DNA of 64,000 nucleotides from Williamsia soli. GTDB lineage: Bacteria > Actinomycetota > Actinomycetes > Mycobacteriales > Mycobacteriaceae. A model generated the notes under the pieces. The model saw only the letters and a program-made list of their open reading frames with translations. It was not told where the DNA came from and ran no database searches. The translations under genes were made by a program, and so were the position numbers. Shown piece after piece: positions 42,900-51,795 of this stretch. How positions within the stretch are numbered: the first letter of the stretch is position 1; each line of letters starts with the position of its first letter. Location: positions 1 to 64,000 of the forward strand of contig NZ_JAFRDR010000013.1 of NCBI RefSeq assembly GCF_017377795.1. Direction: 5' to 3'.

Positions 42900-44477
42900 T
42901 CAGCCCGTCGCCGTCTCGGACTCATCCGCCGCGCCCGCCTTGGTCCGCATTCCTGGAATACTCTGGCGCACAGCATACTTCTGGACCTTACCGCTGGCTG
43001 TCCGCGGAAGCGCTTCGACGACGAACAACTCTTCCGGCCATTTCTGGCGGGCCATCCCGGCGCCGTCGAAGTGCGCTCGGACTTCGCCTAGAGTCGGAGC
43101 GGCATGACCCGGCCGCAGCCGCATCACCGCGGTGGCGTGCTCTCCCAACCGGGCGTCCGACCCCGCAACCACCACGGCCTCGGCCACAGCGGGCATCGAC
43201 AGCAGCACATCTTCGACCTCCACCGCGCTGATGTTCTCCCCACCGCGGATGATCAGGTCCGACTTCCGGTCGGTGATGGTCAGATAACCGTCGTCATCCA
43301 CGACACCTACGTCTCCGGTTCGGTACCAGCCGTCGTCGTCGAATGCGTTGCCGGTCAACGAATCATCTGTGTAGCCGATACATAGATCAGGGCCGCGACT
43401 GAAGATTTCACCGTCCTCGCCCAGCCTGATCTCAACGCCGAGTCGCGGCTTGCCATCGGTGTAGAGGCGCTTGTCTTCGGGCGCCGAGTTCAGCGAACCG
43501 GTGATCGACGGGTGTTCGGTGCTTCCATAGGACCGCGTGACACAGATACCCAGATCTGCGAGATGCCGGGTCACCGTCGCGGGAACCGCCGAACCGCCGA
43601 GGCCCATGTACTTGAGGTAATCCAGATGGTCATCCCTGAACGCGTCCAGGTCGAGCAGACTCGTCACGAAGTAGGGCGGGCCACCGCCGATCGCCACTCC
43701 ATGGCTGTCGATGAGTTCGAGTACGCGGGCCGGCTCCCACTGATCGAGCAGATCGACCGAGACGCCTTCGAGGATCGGGGTGAGCAGCGCGCTCACCATT
43801 CCGATGAAGTGCCCCACGGGAAGAGCAGTCAGTTGTGCGCCGCGATCCTCCGGGTAGTTCGCCAGTAATTGCCGGGTTTCGAACCCGAGCGTCTGGTGAC
43901 TGTGGATCACGCCTTTGGGGTCGCGGGTGGTTCCCGAAGTGAACGCGATGACCGCAGGCGCAGCCGGGTCGACGTCGAGCGTTCCCTGCAACGGTTTATC
44001 GGCGAGCAGGTCGTCGAAGTTCTCGCCGACCACACCGACGATGGGCACTGCCGCACTCACCTCTGGTCGATAGGTCATCCGGCCGAACTGTGCGGCGGTG
44101 ACATACACCTTGGGTTGAGTGGTCGCCAGCACGAATGACAGCTCCTTGGGCCCATAGAAATGCACCATGGGAACCACCACGGCGCCGAGAAATGACGAGG
44201 CCCAGAAGGTGGCCGCGGCTTCCATCCAGTTGGGAAGTTGCATGACAACAACATCTCCGGGACCCACGCCTCGATCCCGCAGCCCGCCGGCCAATCTGCG
44301 TGCGACCAGCTCGACGTCCCCGAACGTTCCCACGTAAGGTCGCACCGCCGAATGGACACGGAACGTGACATCAGGGTGTTGGTGCAAGCCCTCCGCCACC
44401 ATCTTGCCGAGGGAGTCGGGGGTCCACCACCCCATGTCCTGGTAACGCTGAGCGAGATCGGCGGGGATAGTGCGCAT
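42900..44477 (-). CDS. Acyl-CoA synthetase (AMP-binding, FadD/cyclohexanecarboxylate-CoA ligase type)
   Basis: A 525-aa adenylate-forming ligase that activates a carboxylic acid with CoA and ATP. It has the P-loop-like TSGTTRDPKGV, YGSTEHPS, the hinge region GWYRTGDVGVVDDDGYL then TDRKSDLIIRGGENI, and the catalytic Lys in PRTASGKVQK. The ATG at 44477 follows GGAGG. It is divergent from the cupin gene, with two tandem copies of the shared operator between them, so it belongs to the regulon. Confidence 0.93.
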   Translation of the reverse strand: MRTIPADLAQRYQDMGWWTPDSLGKMVAEGLHQHPDVTFRVHSAVRPYVGTFGDVELVARRLAGGLRDRGVGPGDVVVMQLPNWMEAAATFWASSFLGAVVVPMVHFYGPKELSFVLATTQPKVYVTAAQFGRMTYRPEVSAAVPIVGVVGENFDDLLADKPLQGTLDVDPAAPAVIAFTSGTTRDPKGVIHSHQTLGFETRQLLANYPEDRGAQLTALPVGHFIGMVSALLTPILEGVSVDLLDQWEPARVLELIDSHGVAIGGGPPYFVTSLLDLDAFRDDHLDYLKYMGLGGSAVPATVTRHLADLGICVTRSYGSTEHPSITGSLNSAPEDKRLYTDGKPRLGVEIRLGEDGEIFSRGPDLCIGYTDDSLTGNAFDDDGWYRTGDVGVVDDDGYLTITDRKSDLIIRGGENISAVEVEDVLLSMPAVAEAVVVAGSDARLGEHATAVMRLRPGHAAPTLGEVRAHFDGAGMARQKWPEELFVVEALPRTASGKVQKYAVRQSIPGMRTKAGAADESETATG

Positions 44478-44604
44478 CTGGCTTCGATCCTCCTGGATTG
44501 TTCGGTGGCGCAGCAGTCGGCGCACCACACGGGACGATCACCGACGCTCCGCGTCGACGGCTCGGCGAGTACGCCGGCATCGGAATCGGCGATCCGAAAG
44601 TGAT

Positions 44605-44641
44605 GAGAATGACACTCTCAATCTGTCAGAATCATACTCTA
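44605..44641. promoter_or_regulatory. Two tandem copies of the shared operator
   Basis: GAGAAT-GAC-ACTCTC at 44605-44619 (consensus palindrome, opposite strand) and a near copy CAGAAT-CAT-ACTCTA at 44627-44641, 22 bp apart centre to centre. They lie between the divergent acyl-CoA ligase and cupin genes. Confidence 0.72.
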
Positions 44642-44711
44642 GCCCGCGCGAGAACCAGGGTGTTCCGTACGCGCTACTCGAACCGCCCATCCCCGACCCG
44701 GAGGACCTCCG

Positions 44712-45137
44712 ATGCCCCACGCCAGACCAGCAGACCTTCCCAACGGCGGCGGGGGCCGCTGGCCCGCGGCCAATGACCACTTCCGATCAGCCCAGTGGGG
44801 TGACCTCGAGGTCGGCTATACCACCACTGCAGGTCCAGTCGACACCACCGAACTGAACAGGGTGGGCGGACTAGCGGGCGGCGTGTGCCCCTGCCCCCAC
44901 TATGGCTATGTCTTCGAGGGTTCCATCACCGCCGTATATCCCGACACCGGCAAGCCTGACGAAGTGATCTCGGCGGGCGAGGTCTACTTCATCCCCGCCG
45001 GACACGTACTCAAGTATGACCGGCAGACCAACCACCTCGAGTTCAACCCGGCCTTCGCGCTACAGCAGTGCATGGATGCCATGCAGCGCACAGCAGACCT
45101 CGCCGCTCAGGCAACCAGCAACCGCCCAGACATCTGA
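44712..45137 (+). CDS. Cupin-domain protein of unknown function
   Basis: A 141-aa small beta-barrel protein. A cupin-like pattern runs from CPCPHYGYVFEGSITAVYPD to VISAGEVYFIPAGHVLKY; the His in CPHYGYV and the one in AGHVLKY could bind metal. The ATG at 44712 follows GGAGGA. It is divergent from the acyl-CoA ligase under the tandem operators. Its role may be isomerase, lyase or sensor; nothing is decisive. Confidence 0.72.
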   Translation: MPHARPADLPNGGGGRWPAANDHFRSAQWGDLEVGYTTTAGPVDTTELNRVGGLAGGVCPCPHYGYVFEGSITAVYPDTGKPDEVISAGEVYFIPAGHVLKYDRQTNHLEFNPAFALQQCMDAMQRTADLAAQATSNRPDI

Positions 45138-45163
45138 CAACTACCCGCACTGTCCGTTGCGGA

Positions 45164-45205
45164 TGTGACCATCGTTCTATATTGTACGAGAGTGTGATTC
45201 TCGTA
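45164..45205 (+). promoter_or_regulatory. Promoter/operator element, second copy of the 39151 element
   Basis: Near-identical to 39151-39192, with the palindrome GAGAGT-GTG-ATTCTC at 45188-45202. It lies 110 bp before the third amidohydrolase start and probably drives the operon 45315-51086. Confidence 0.78.
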
Positions 45206-45314
45206 ACAACGGGATCGCAAGTCCAGGACCGGTCGCATCGCCCTCCGATGGCCGGCACCCCGCAGCCCTCCACGTACGACACCGGGCTGCTCCTCGCACC
45301 AGAAGGAGACGACA

Positions 45315-46511
45315 GTGACCTCATCCACCTCACCCGACCTGAACTGGTTGATCTCGGTCGACGATCACATCCTCGAGCCACCGCACGTCTGGCAAGACCG
45401 CATCGCCGCCAAAGACCGGGACCGCGCACCCAAACTCGTCCGTGACGGCGACAAGGAGACGTGGGTCTACGAAAACCGCATCGTCCCGACCAGCGGACTG
45501 TCCGCGGTCGTCGGAAAGTCTCGCGAAGAGTTCAGCCCCGAAGCCATCACCTATGCCGACATGCACCCGGGGTGCTACGACCCCAAGGTTCGCCTCGAAC
45601 ACATGAATGAAGCCGGAATCCTTGCCTCCCTCGGCTTTCCCTCGTTCCCACGGTTTTGCGGACAGATCTTCTACGAAGCCCAGGACAAGGACCTCGCACT
45701 ACGGTGCCTGCAGGCCTACAACGACTGGATCTTCGAAGAGTGGTGCGCCACGGACCCAGGTCGCTTCATCCCCCTGGTCATCATGCCTTTGTGGGACACC
45801 GATCTGGCCGTCAAGGAGATCGAACGCACCGCCGCCCTCGGGGCCCGATCGGTGGCCTTCTCCGAGAACCCCGAACCCCTGGGCCTGCCCACGATCAACG
45901 ACCCCAGCCGCTACTGGGACCCCGTCATGCAAGCCGCTGCCGACAACGATCTCGTCATCTCCATGCACGTCGGATCTTCCTCCCGCCTTCCCACCATCGC
46001 CAGCGACGCCCCCTTCATGGCCAACCTCACCTGGGGTGCCACCCGTACCGCCGGCACAATGCTGCAGTGGTTGTTCTCCGACTACTTCGCCAAGTTTCCG
46101 AACCTCAAAATCGCTCTGTCAGAAGGCAATATCGGTTGGATTCCCTATTTCCTCGAACGCGCCGAGCAAGTGTACGAAAAGCAGCGCTTCTGGGCCGCCA
46201 AGGGCGTCAAGTACGAGGGTCACGCCGCCACCGAGGTCCCGCTGGACCTCGATATCCGCCAGCGTTTCAAGGACCACGTCTACGGTTGCTTCATCCACGA
46301 CGAAGCCGGTATCGCCAACATCGACCTCATCGGCGAAGACAACATCATGTTCGAGACCGATTACCCCCACTCCGACAGCACCTGGCCGGACTCCATCAAC
46401 GTGGCCCGCAAACAGATCCAGCACCTCCCCGAAGCCACCCAATACAAGCTCCTCCGCGGCAACGCCGAGAAGCTGTATCGATTCGAACCGACCGTGCCCG
46501 ACCTCACGTAG
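45315..46511 (+). CDS. Amidohydrolase-2 family metal-dependent hydrolase/decarboxylase (paralogue 3)
   Basis: A 398-aa member, the most divergent of the three in this window and shorter at the C-terminus. Metal segments: SVDDHILEPPH, SMHVGSSS and ETDYPHSDS; it shares LSEGNIGWIPYFLERAE and the terminal LLRGNAEKLYRF. The GTG at 45315 follows GAAGGAG. It opens a likely operon with CoA transferase, solute-binding lipoprotein, thiolase-fold and DUF35 genes, behind the shared operator. Confidence 0.88.
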   Translation: MTSSTSPDLNWLISVDDHILEPPHVWQDRIAAKDRDRAPKLVRDGDKETWVYENRIVPTSGLSAVVGKSREEFSPEAITYADMHPGCYDPKVRLEHMNEAGILASLGFPSFPRFCGQIFYEAQDKDLALRCLQAYNDWIFEEWCATDPGRFIPLVIMPLWDTDLAVKEIERTAALGARSVAFSENPEPLGLPTINDPSRYWDPVMQAAADNDLVISMHVGSSSRLPTIASDAPFMANLTWGATRTAGTMLQWLFSDYFAKFPNLKIALSEGNIGWIPYFLERAEQVYEKQRFWAAKGVKYEGHAATEVPLDLDIRQRFKDHVYGCFIHDEAGIANIDLIGEDNIMFETDYPHSDSTWPDSINVARKQIQHLPEATQYKLLRGNAEKLYRFEPTVPDLT

Positions 46512-46553
46512 TCACCGCACCAACACAATCGGGAATCAGCGAAGGAGATCTGG

Positions 46554-47780
46554 GTGGATGCGACGGTGGGAACCAACGTCTTCGACGGCGTCAAGGTGGT
46601 GGAGCTCGCCCAGTGGGTGTTCGTACCCGTGGCGGGTGCCCTGTTGTCCGACTGGGGAGCCGACGTCGTCAAAGTCGAGTCACCGACCGCCGGCGATCCC
46701 TATCGAGGCCTTGTCGAGCAAGGTGTCACCACCGGGACCGAGCGGGTGAACTACTCGATCGAGCTCGCGAATCGGGGCAAGCGCAGTATCGGACTGGATC
46801 TGAAGAACCCGGAAGGCCGGGAGATCTTCTACAAGCTGATCGCCGAAGCCGATGTCTTCCTCACCAACTTCCGTGCATCCGCACTGGACCGGTTGGGACT
46901 GAGCGTAGATCACCTGCGAAAGCACAACCCGCAGTTGATTTATGCCCGCGGTCATGGGTTCGGTGTGCGCGGTCCGGACAAAGACGTCCCGGCCTACGAC
47001 AACACCGCGTTCTGGTCGCGTGGAGGGATGGCACACGTGCTGACCCCGGAAAACATGGACTATCCGATCTCCCCACGCGGCGCCTTCGGAGATCGCCAGG
47101 CGGCCATGAACCTGGCCTTCGGGGTGTCTGGCGCCCTCTTCCGGCGCGAGCGAACCGGCGAGCCGTCTGTGGTGGACGTGTCGCTGTTGTCCAGCGCCAT
47201 GTGGACTCTGGGATCCGACATGCTGGGCGCACTGCAGGGCCAGGAGCCCCGGGCGCGGTCGACGCGTGGTCAGAGTCCGAATCCGCTCGGCAATGTCTTC
47301 CGAACTCGGGACGGCCGTCACATCACCCTGGCCCTCCTTCAGCCCGATCGTTACTGGGCCGAGCTGTGCGAAGTGCTGGGGAGGCCGGAGCTGTTCGGCG
47401 ACAGCCGCTTCGGGACGCTGAAGAGCCGGTCCGAGAACCGGGTCGACTGCCTCAAGATCCTCGACGAGATCTTCGCGGGCCGCACATACGCCGACTGGGT
47501 GTCCCGCTTCTCGACGTCAGATATGCCCTGGGCCCCGGTCCAGTCGGTCGAAGAGGTCCTGACAGATCCTCAGGTGATTGCCAACGGCTACCTCTCCACA
47601 GTCGCGTCCGAGGGCGGCGCCGAGTTGACATTCCCCAACGGTCCAGTCCAGTTCGACGAGGCCCCTCCGGTCCTGCGCCGGGCCCCGGAACACGGCGCGC
47701 ACACCGAGGACATCCTCCTCGAACTGGGCTTCGACTGGGGCGAGATCAGCGAATTGAAAGACCACCGCGCGATCATGTGA
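46554..47780 (+). CDS. CaiB/BaiF family CoA transferase
   Basis: A 408-aa class III CoA transferase. N-terminal VVELAQWVFVPVAGALLSDW and GADVVKVESPTAGDP are diagnostic; the candidate nucleophilic Asp lies in AFGDRQAAMNLAF. Members move CoA between acids or racemise 2-methylacyl-CoAs. The GTG at 46554 follows GAAGGAGA. Position 42 bp after the third amidohydrolase puts it in the same operon, where it can activate an acid without ATP. Confidence 0.92.
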   Translation: MDATVGTNVFDGVKVVELAQWVFVPVAGALLSDWGADVVKVESPTAGDPYRGLVEQGVTTGTERVNYSIELANRGKRSIGLDLKNPEGREIFYKLIAEADVFLTNFRASALDRLGLSVDHLRKHNPQLIYARGHGFGVRGPDKDVPAYDNTAFWSRGGMAHVLTPENMDYPISPRGAFGDRQAAMNLAFGVSGALFRRERTGEPSVVDVSLLSSAMWTLGSDMLGALQGQEPRARSTRGQSPNPLGNVFRTRDGRHITLALLQPDRYWAELCEVLGRPELFGDSRFGTLKSRSENRVDCLKILDEIFAGRTYADWVSRFSTSDMPWAPVQSVEEVLTDPQVIANGYLSTVASEGGAELTFPNGPVQFDEAPPVLRRAPEHGAHTEDILLELGFDWGEISELKDHRAIM

Positions 47781-47876
47781 GCAGCCTCCTGCTTGCCGAA
47801 TGCGACTCTGCTGCAAAGAGTCAAGAAGTTTTGACCACCTTCATCAAACCACGCACCACTCCCCGAGAGGTCGACG

Positions 47877-49445
47877 ATGATTCGACAACGACGTCTACTC
47901 ACCGCAACACTGGCCGTGTTGTGTTCCGCAGCAATGCTTGTGACCGCATGCGGTTCATCTGCCGACCAGGCAGGATCGTCCGCAGACGAGGGCGCACCGG
48001 TCGCCGGCGGCACGGTGAACGCCATCCAGGTGAGCGAACCGCGCACCCTCGATCCCGCGACCCTGGGGAATGTTTGGGCGACCCAGGCCATGTTGGGCAA
48101 CGCACTGTATGGCACGTTGATGATCAACAATCCGGAAACGCTCGAGATCGAATACAAGATGGCCGAGGACTTCTCGAGCTCCGACGGCGGCGCCACCTAC
48201 ACGATGAAGTTGCGTCCGGGCCTCGAGTTCACCGACGGTACGCCGCTCGACGCCGAAGCGGTCAAGTTCAACTGGGACCGCGTCAAGGACCCGAAACTGG
48301 GATCCGGTGCCAGCAAGGTCAGTCCACAGATCGCCGAGACGACGGTCGTCGATCCGACCACATTGACAGTCGCCATGGTCGCCCCCAACTCGCATTTCGA
48401 CCAGGCGGTGGTCACCAGTGCATTGAACTGGATCGCCTCACCGACTGCTTTGCAGAAGAGCCGCGCGGAGTTCGATGCCGCGCCGGTCGGCGCCGGACCG
48501 TTCACGCTGTCGGAATGGAGCCGGCAGAACCAGATAGTCCTCAACAAGAACCCTGGCTATTGGGATGCACCGAAGCCGTATGTCGACTCGATTTCTTTCC
48601 GGTTCGTCGCCGACACTGCTCAGCGGTTCAATGCGGTCGTGAGCGGCGCCGCCGACATCAGCGCGGAATCGAATCCCAAGAGCATCGAGGACGCCACCGC
48701 CCAGAACCTGAAGACCGACCTCGTGGTAACCGGTGGTGGCCAGTATTTGGCCATGAACACCCGGCGCGCTCCGTTCGATGACCCGAGGGCTCGCCAGGCG
48801 GTGTCACTGGCCCTGGATCTCGACGCCCTCAACACCGTCGTCTACATCGGTGCGGGCGACGTGCCCAACACGCTGTTCCCCGAGGTCTCCCCCTTCTACA
48901 GCAACATCCCGCTCCGCGAGACCAACAAGGCGCAGGCACAAGCCTTGTTCGACGAGCTGGCCGCCGAAGGAAAGCCGGTCAACTTCGACTTCACGAGCTT
49001 CTCGAGCACGGAGAACAAGATGGCCGCCGAGGGTGTCCAATCTCAACTCAGCGCGTACAACAACGTCGAGGTCGGCGTAAAGAACGTCGACTCCACCGCA
49101 ATACAATCCGTGGTCGGTCAGCGCGATTTTCAGATGGTGGTCACCTCGGCGAACATCATCGACCCGGACACCGAACTGTGGGTGAGCTTCCACTCGAAGT
49201 CGCAGGGCAACATGACCGGCATCAGTGATCCCCAACTCGATGCTGCGCTCGATGCCGGCCGCGTCGGCGCAACGGTCGAGGAGCGCAAGGCTGCATACGA
49301 CACGGTGCAGGAGCGGCTCGCCGAAGTCGTCCCCGGCGTCTTCTACATCCGGTCCACGCCGTCGGTGATGGCTGCCGGCAAGACCAAGGGCGTGGATCTC
49401 TACGGTCTCGGTTCTCCGCTACCCGAGGAGCTGTGGGTCAACTGA
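47877..49445 (+). CDS. ABC transporter solute-binding lipoprotein, family 5 (orphan, copy 2)
   Basis: A 522-aa lipoprotein, the same length as the 33782 gene and similar throughout. The signal peptide ends in the lipobox LVTACGS. Shared stretches include TLDPATLGNVWATQ, FDDPRARQAVSLALDLD and ELWVSFHSKSQGNMTGISDP (20 residues identical in both). No permease or ATPase gene is nearby. It sits between a CoA transferase and a thiolase-fold gene, so probably binds the substrate of this operon. Confidence 0.9.
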   Translation: MIRQRRLLTATLAVLCSAAMLVTACGSSADQAGSSADEGAPVAGGTVNAIQVSEPRTLDPATLGNVWATQAMLGNALYGTLMINNPETLEIEYKMAEDFSSSDGGATYTMKLRPGLEFTDGTPLDAEAVKFNWDRVKDPKLGSGASKVSPQIAETTVVDPTTLTVAMVAPNSHFDQAVVTSALNWIASPTALQKSRAEFDAAPVGAGPFTLSEWSRQNQIVLNKNPGYWDAPKPYVDSISFRFVADTAQRFNAVVSGAADISAESNPKSIEDATAQNLKTDLVVTGGGQYLAMNTRRAPFDDPRARQAVSLALDLDALNTVVYIGAGDVPNTLFPEVSPFYSNIPLRETNKAQAQALFDELAAEGKPVNFDFTSFSSTENKMAAEGVQSQLSAYNNVEVGVKNVDSTAIQSVVGQRDFQMVVTSANIIDPDTELWVSFHSKSQGNMTGISDPQLDAALDAGRVGATVEERKAAYDTVQERLAEVVPGVFYIRSTPSVMAAGKTKGVDLYGLGSPLPEELWVN

Positions 49446-49500
49446 ACGGTCCGGCGATGATCGAATACCCGCGGTTCGGCGTGCCACGAGAGGACGGTCG

Positions 49501-50667
49501 ATGACAGCATCATTGGACATCGCGGTCGCCGGCATGGGTCTCACAGAACAGGGACGGCATACCGGGGCCTCAGGACGGGACCTCCGGAGGCAAGCACTCG
49601 ACCTCGCCCTCGACGACGCCGGACTGACGCGGTCGGACATCGACGGATACATCCTGATCGGCGCCTCCTTCGAGGACCTCCGGTATCTGGGCCTGTCTCC
49701 GGCATTCTCCTACTCCCTCATGACCGGCGGTGCCTCACCGACCGCGAGTGTGCTGGTCGCCGCCGGCGCGATCGCCACCGGCCAGGCCACCACCATCGCC
49801 TGCGTCTATGGCGAGGCCTACTCGTCCGCACCTCCGAAACTGTTGCCGCACAGCACTGGCGGCACCGAACGGGACATCCGGTCGTACAGCTACGGCTATC
49901 CGTACCTGTACGGCATGGTGGGGCCGGCATCGGCGTACGCGCTCGCGGCGCGACGACACATGGAGTTGTACGGGACCACCTCGGAAGACCTGGGACGGGT
50001 GGCAGTCGTCGAACGAGACTATGCCTCCGTCCGGCCCGGAACGCAGGGGTACGGTCAGCCGATCTCGCTGGCCGACCACCAGGAGTCGCGCATGATCGTC
50101 GATCCTCTGCGGCTTCTGGACTGCTCACGACCGACCGATGGCGGCGCGGCAATCATCGTCACCTCGAACGAACGTGCGGCCGATCTGACCGACCACCCCG
50201 TGAGCGTCTTGGGCGGCGGAACCTCACACGCGATCGAAACATGGTGGAAGGAGACGATGTTCGAGTCGATGAATGTCGGTCGTGCTGCCCGGACCGCCTT
50301 GGAGCAGGCGCGGATGAACATCGGCGACATCGACGTGGCGCAGCTATATGCCCCCTTCACGATTGCCGTTCTCATGCAACTCGAGGAATATGGCTTCTGC
50401 GCGGCAGGCGAGGGTGGTTCCTTCGTCGCCGAAGGCCACACCGGACCGACCGGCGCGATACCCACGAACACCGGAGGTGGGCAACTGTCGGGTTTCTACG
50501 CCACCGGTTTCACGCCACTGAGCGAAGGGATCCTCCAGATGCGTGGCCAGGCTCCGAGTAGTCAGATCCCCGAGGCGCGAACGTGCCTCGTCAGCGGATC
50601 GGGAGGCAACGGCGGTATCCAGGGGTCCTGGTCGCACGCCACCCTGGTCCTGGGAACCGACCGGTGA
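49501..50667 (+). CDS. Thiolase-fold lipid-transfer-type protein (Ltp2-like aldolase candidate)
   Basis: A 388-aa thiolase-superfamily protein of the SCP-x/Ltp group. The nucleophilic-Cys position is occupied by a TGGASPTASV stretch without Cys, the GHP histidine element reads YATGFTPLSEG and the C-terminal Cys motif is SGSGGNGG. Loss of both Cys and of the GHP His rules out ordinary thiolysis and matches Ltp2-like retro-aldolases that cleave steroid side chains with a DUF35 partner. A DUF35 gene overlaps its stop. The substrate is unknown. Confidence 0.83.
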   Translation: MTASLDIAVAGMGLTEQGRHTGASGRDLRRQALDLALDDAGLTRSDIDGYILIGASFEDLRYLGLSPAFSYSLMTGGASPTASVLVAAGAIATGQATTIACVYGEAYSSAPPKLLPHSTGGTERDIRSYSYGYPYLYGMVGPASAYALAARRHMELYGTTSEDLGRVAVVERDYASVRPGTQGYGQPISLADHQESRMIVDPLRLLDCSRPTDGGAAIIVTSNERAADLTDHPVSVLGGGTSHAIETWWKETMFESMNVGRAARTALEQARMNIGDIDVAQLYAPFTIAVLMQLEEYGFCAAGEGGSFVAEGHTGPTGAIPTNTGGGQLSGFYATGFTPLSEGILQMRGQAPSSQIPEARTCLVSGSGGNGGIQGSWSHATLVLGTDR

Positions 50668-51086
50668 GCGCGGACCGCCCATTACCGGGCGATGTCGTAG
50701 ACGACGCCATCGATCAACCTTTCTGGGACGCATGCAATGACAGCGTTCTCCTGGTGTACCGCTGCAATACCTGTGGCACGTCCTACTGGCCCGCGGGCTC
50801 GTGCACCACACACGGCATGTCCGACATGGGCTGGGTGCCCGCCGCTGGGACCGGACAGCTGCACACCTGGACCGTGGTGCACCAGAGGTACAGCCGCTCC
50901 TTCACCGACGACGATAAGATCGTCGCGGTTATCAAGCTCGACGAGGGACCGTTCTTTCATACCAACCTCATCGACACCCACGCCGACGATCTGAAAGTCG
51001 GCCTGCCGGTGAAAGTCACCTTCTCGACTGGTGACGACGGGGTGGCGCTACCGATGTTCCGACTGTCGGGTCCACCGCAGCAGTGA
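50664..51086 (+). CDS. DUF35/OB-fold protein, partner of the thiolase-fold protein
   Basis: A 140-aa DUF35 protein: an N-terminal helix (DQPFWDACNDSVLLVYRC), a rubredoxin-like zinc ribbon (CNTCGTSYWPAGSCTTH, where the fourth Cys is replaced by His or absent) and an OB fold (GTGQLHTWTVVHQ, VGLPVKVTF). The GTG overlaps the thiolase stop (GTGA). Such proteins form a complex with, and feed acyl-CoA to, Ltp2-type aldolases or non-standard thiolases. Confidence 0.9.
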   Translation: MSADRPLPGDVVDDAIDQPFWDACNDSVLLVYRCNTCGTSYWPAGSCTTHGMSDMGWVPAAGTGQLHTWTVVHQRYSRSFTDDDKIVAVIKLDEGPFFHTNLIDTHADDLKVGLPVKVTFSTGDDGVALPMFRLSGPPQQ

Positions 51087-51101
51087 TCCTTGCGGTTCCG
51101 T

Positions 51102-51749
51102 CTACCCGCTCGTCAAATTGCCTGCGGGCCCGTCCCACTGGTCCAGAGCGACGAAATCCGAAAGCGGCCGGCGCCGCACGAGCCCATGACTGCCTCGCGG
51201 CCATCCCACCACCACGTGGCCGGCCAGAACCCAATCCGATGGCATGCCAACGGCTTCGCGGAGAAGCGCCTCACCCTCATACGACGCCCAGCTCGTCAGG
51301 CAAGCTCCGAGCCCCTGTGCGCGTGCAGCCAACAGGAAGTTCTGCATGGCCGGGAAGATCGAGCCGCCGAGCAGCAGTTCCGACGCGGTCTCGAATCTCT
51401 GTTGGGCAAACAGTACGGAAGTGAATTCGCCTGCACGATCGTGCAGTTCGTAGGTCGCCCGGTTGTTTCGGGCTCGGCGGCTGTTGTCGTCGGCGGAGGG
51501 GCGGGACATCCCGTAGACCGGTTCGATCACGTCGAGGGCGTGCGCCGCAGCCTTTCCGACGACCGATCGGAGTTCGGGCGACCGGAGCACCACGAACTTC
51601 CAGGCCTGAGCGTTCGCCCCCGAGGGCGCCCAGGTCGCCGCGCGCAAACACTTGGTCAGCGTGGCGTCGTCCACCGGTTCGTCTGTGAAACGCCGAATGG
51701 TCCTGGCGGTCGACATCGTCTCCCAGACATCCGAGGTCGCATCACTCAT
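51102..51749 (-). CDS. Nitroreductase family FMN oxidoreductase
   Basis: A 215-aa nitroreductase-fold enzyme: TARTIRRFTDEPVDDATL at the N-terminus, the flavin-binding WAPSGANAQAWKFVVL and GLGACLTSW. The ATG at 51749 follows GGAGGG and excludes a longer frame. It lies convergent to the DUF35 gene (15-bp gap) and 46 bp after the LLM gene, probably co-transcribed with it. IpdC-like or quinone-reductase roles are possible. Confidence 0.88.
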   Translation of the reverse strand: MSDATSDVWETMSTARTIRRFTDEPVDDATLTKCLRAATWAPSGANAQAWKFVVLRSPELRSVVGKAAAHALDVIEPVYGMSRPSADDNSRRARNNRATYELHDRAGEFTSVLFAQQRFETASELLLGGSIFPAMQNFLLAARAQGLGACLTSWASYEGEALLREAVGMPSDWVLAGHVVVGWPRGSHGLVRRRPLSDFVALDQWDGPAGNLTSG

Positions 51750-51795
51750 CTCTGCAGTGCCCTCCCAGCCGGTGCACGGCCGTAGTCGGATGACG

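Noticed and set aside
45656-48781. Open frame of 1041 codons on the plus strand
   Set aside because: It runs in another frame across the amidohydrolase, CoA transferase and lipoprotein genes; its product is Arg/Pro/His-rich low-complexity sequence, a typical high-GC shadow.
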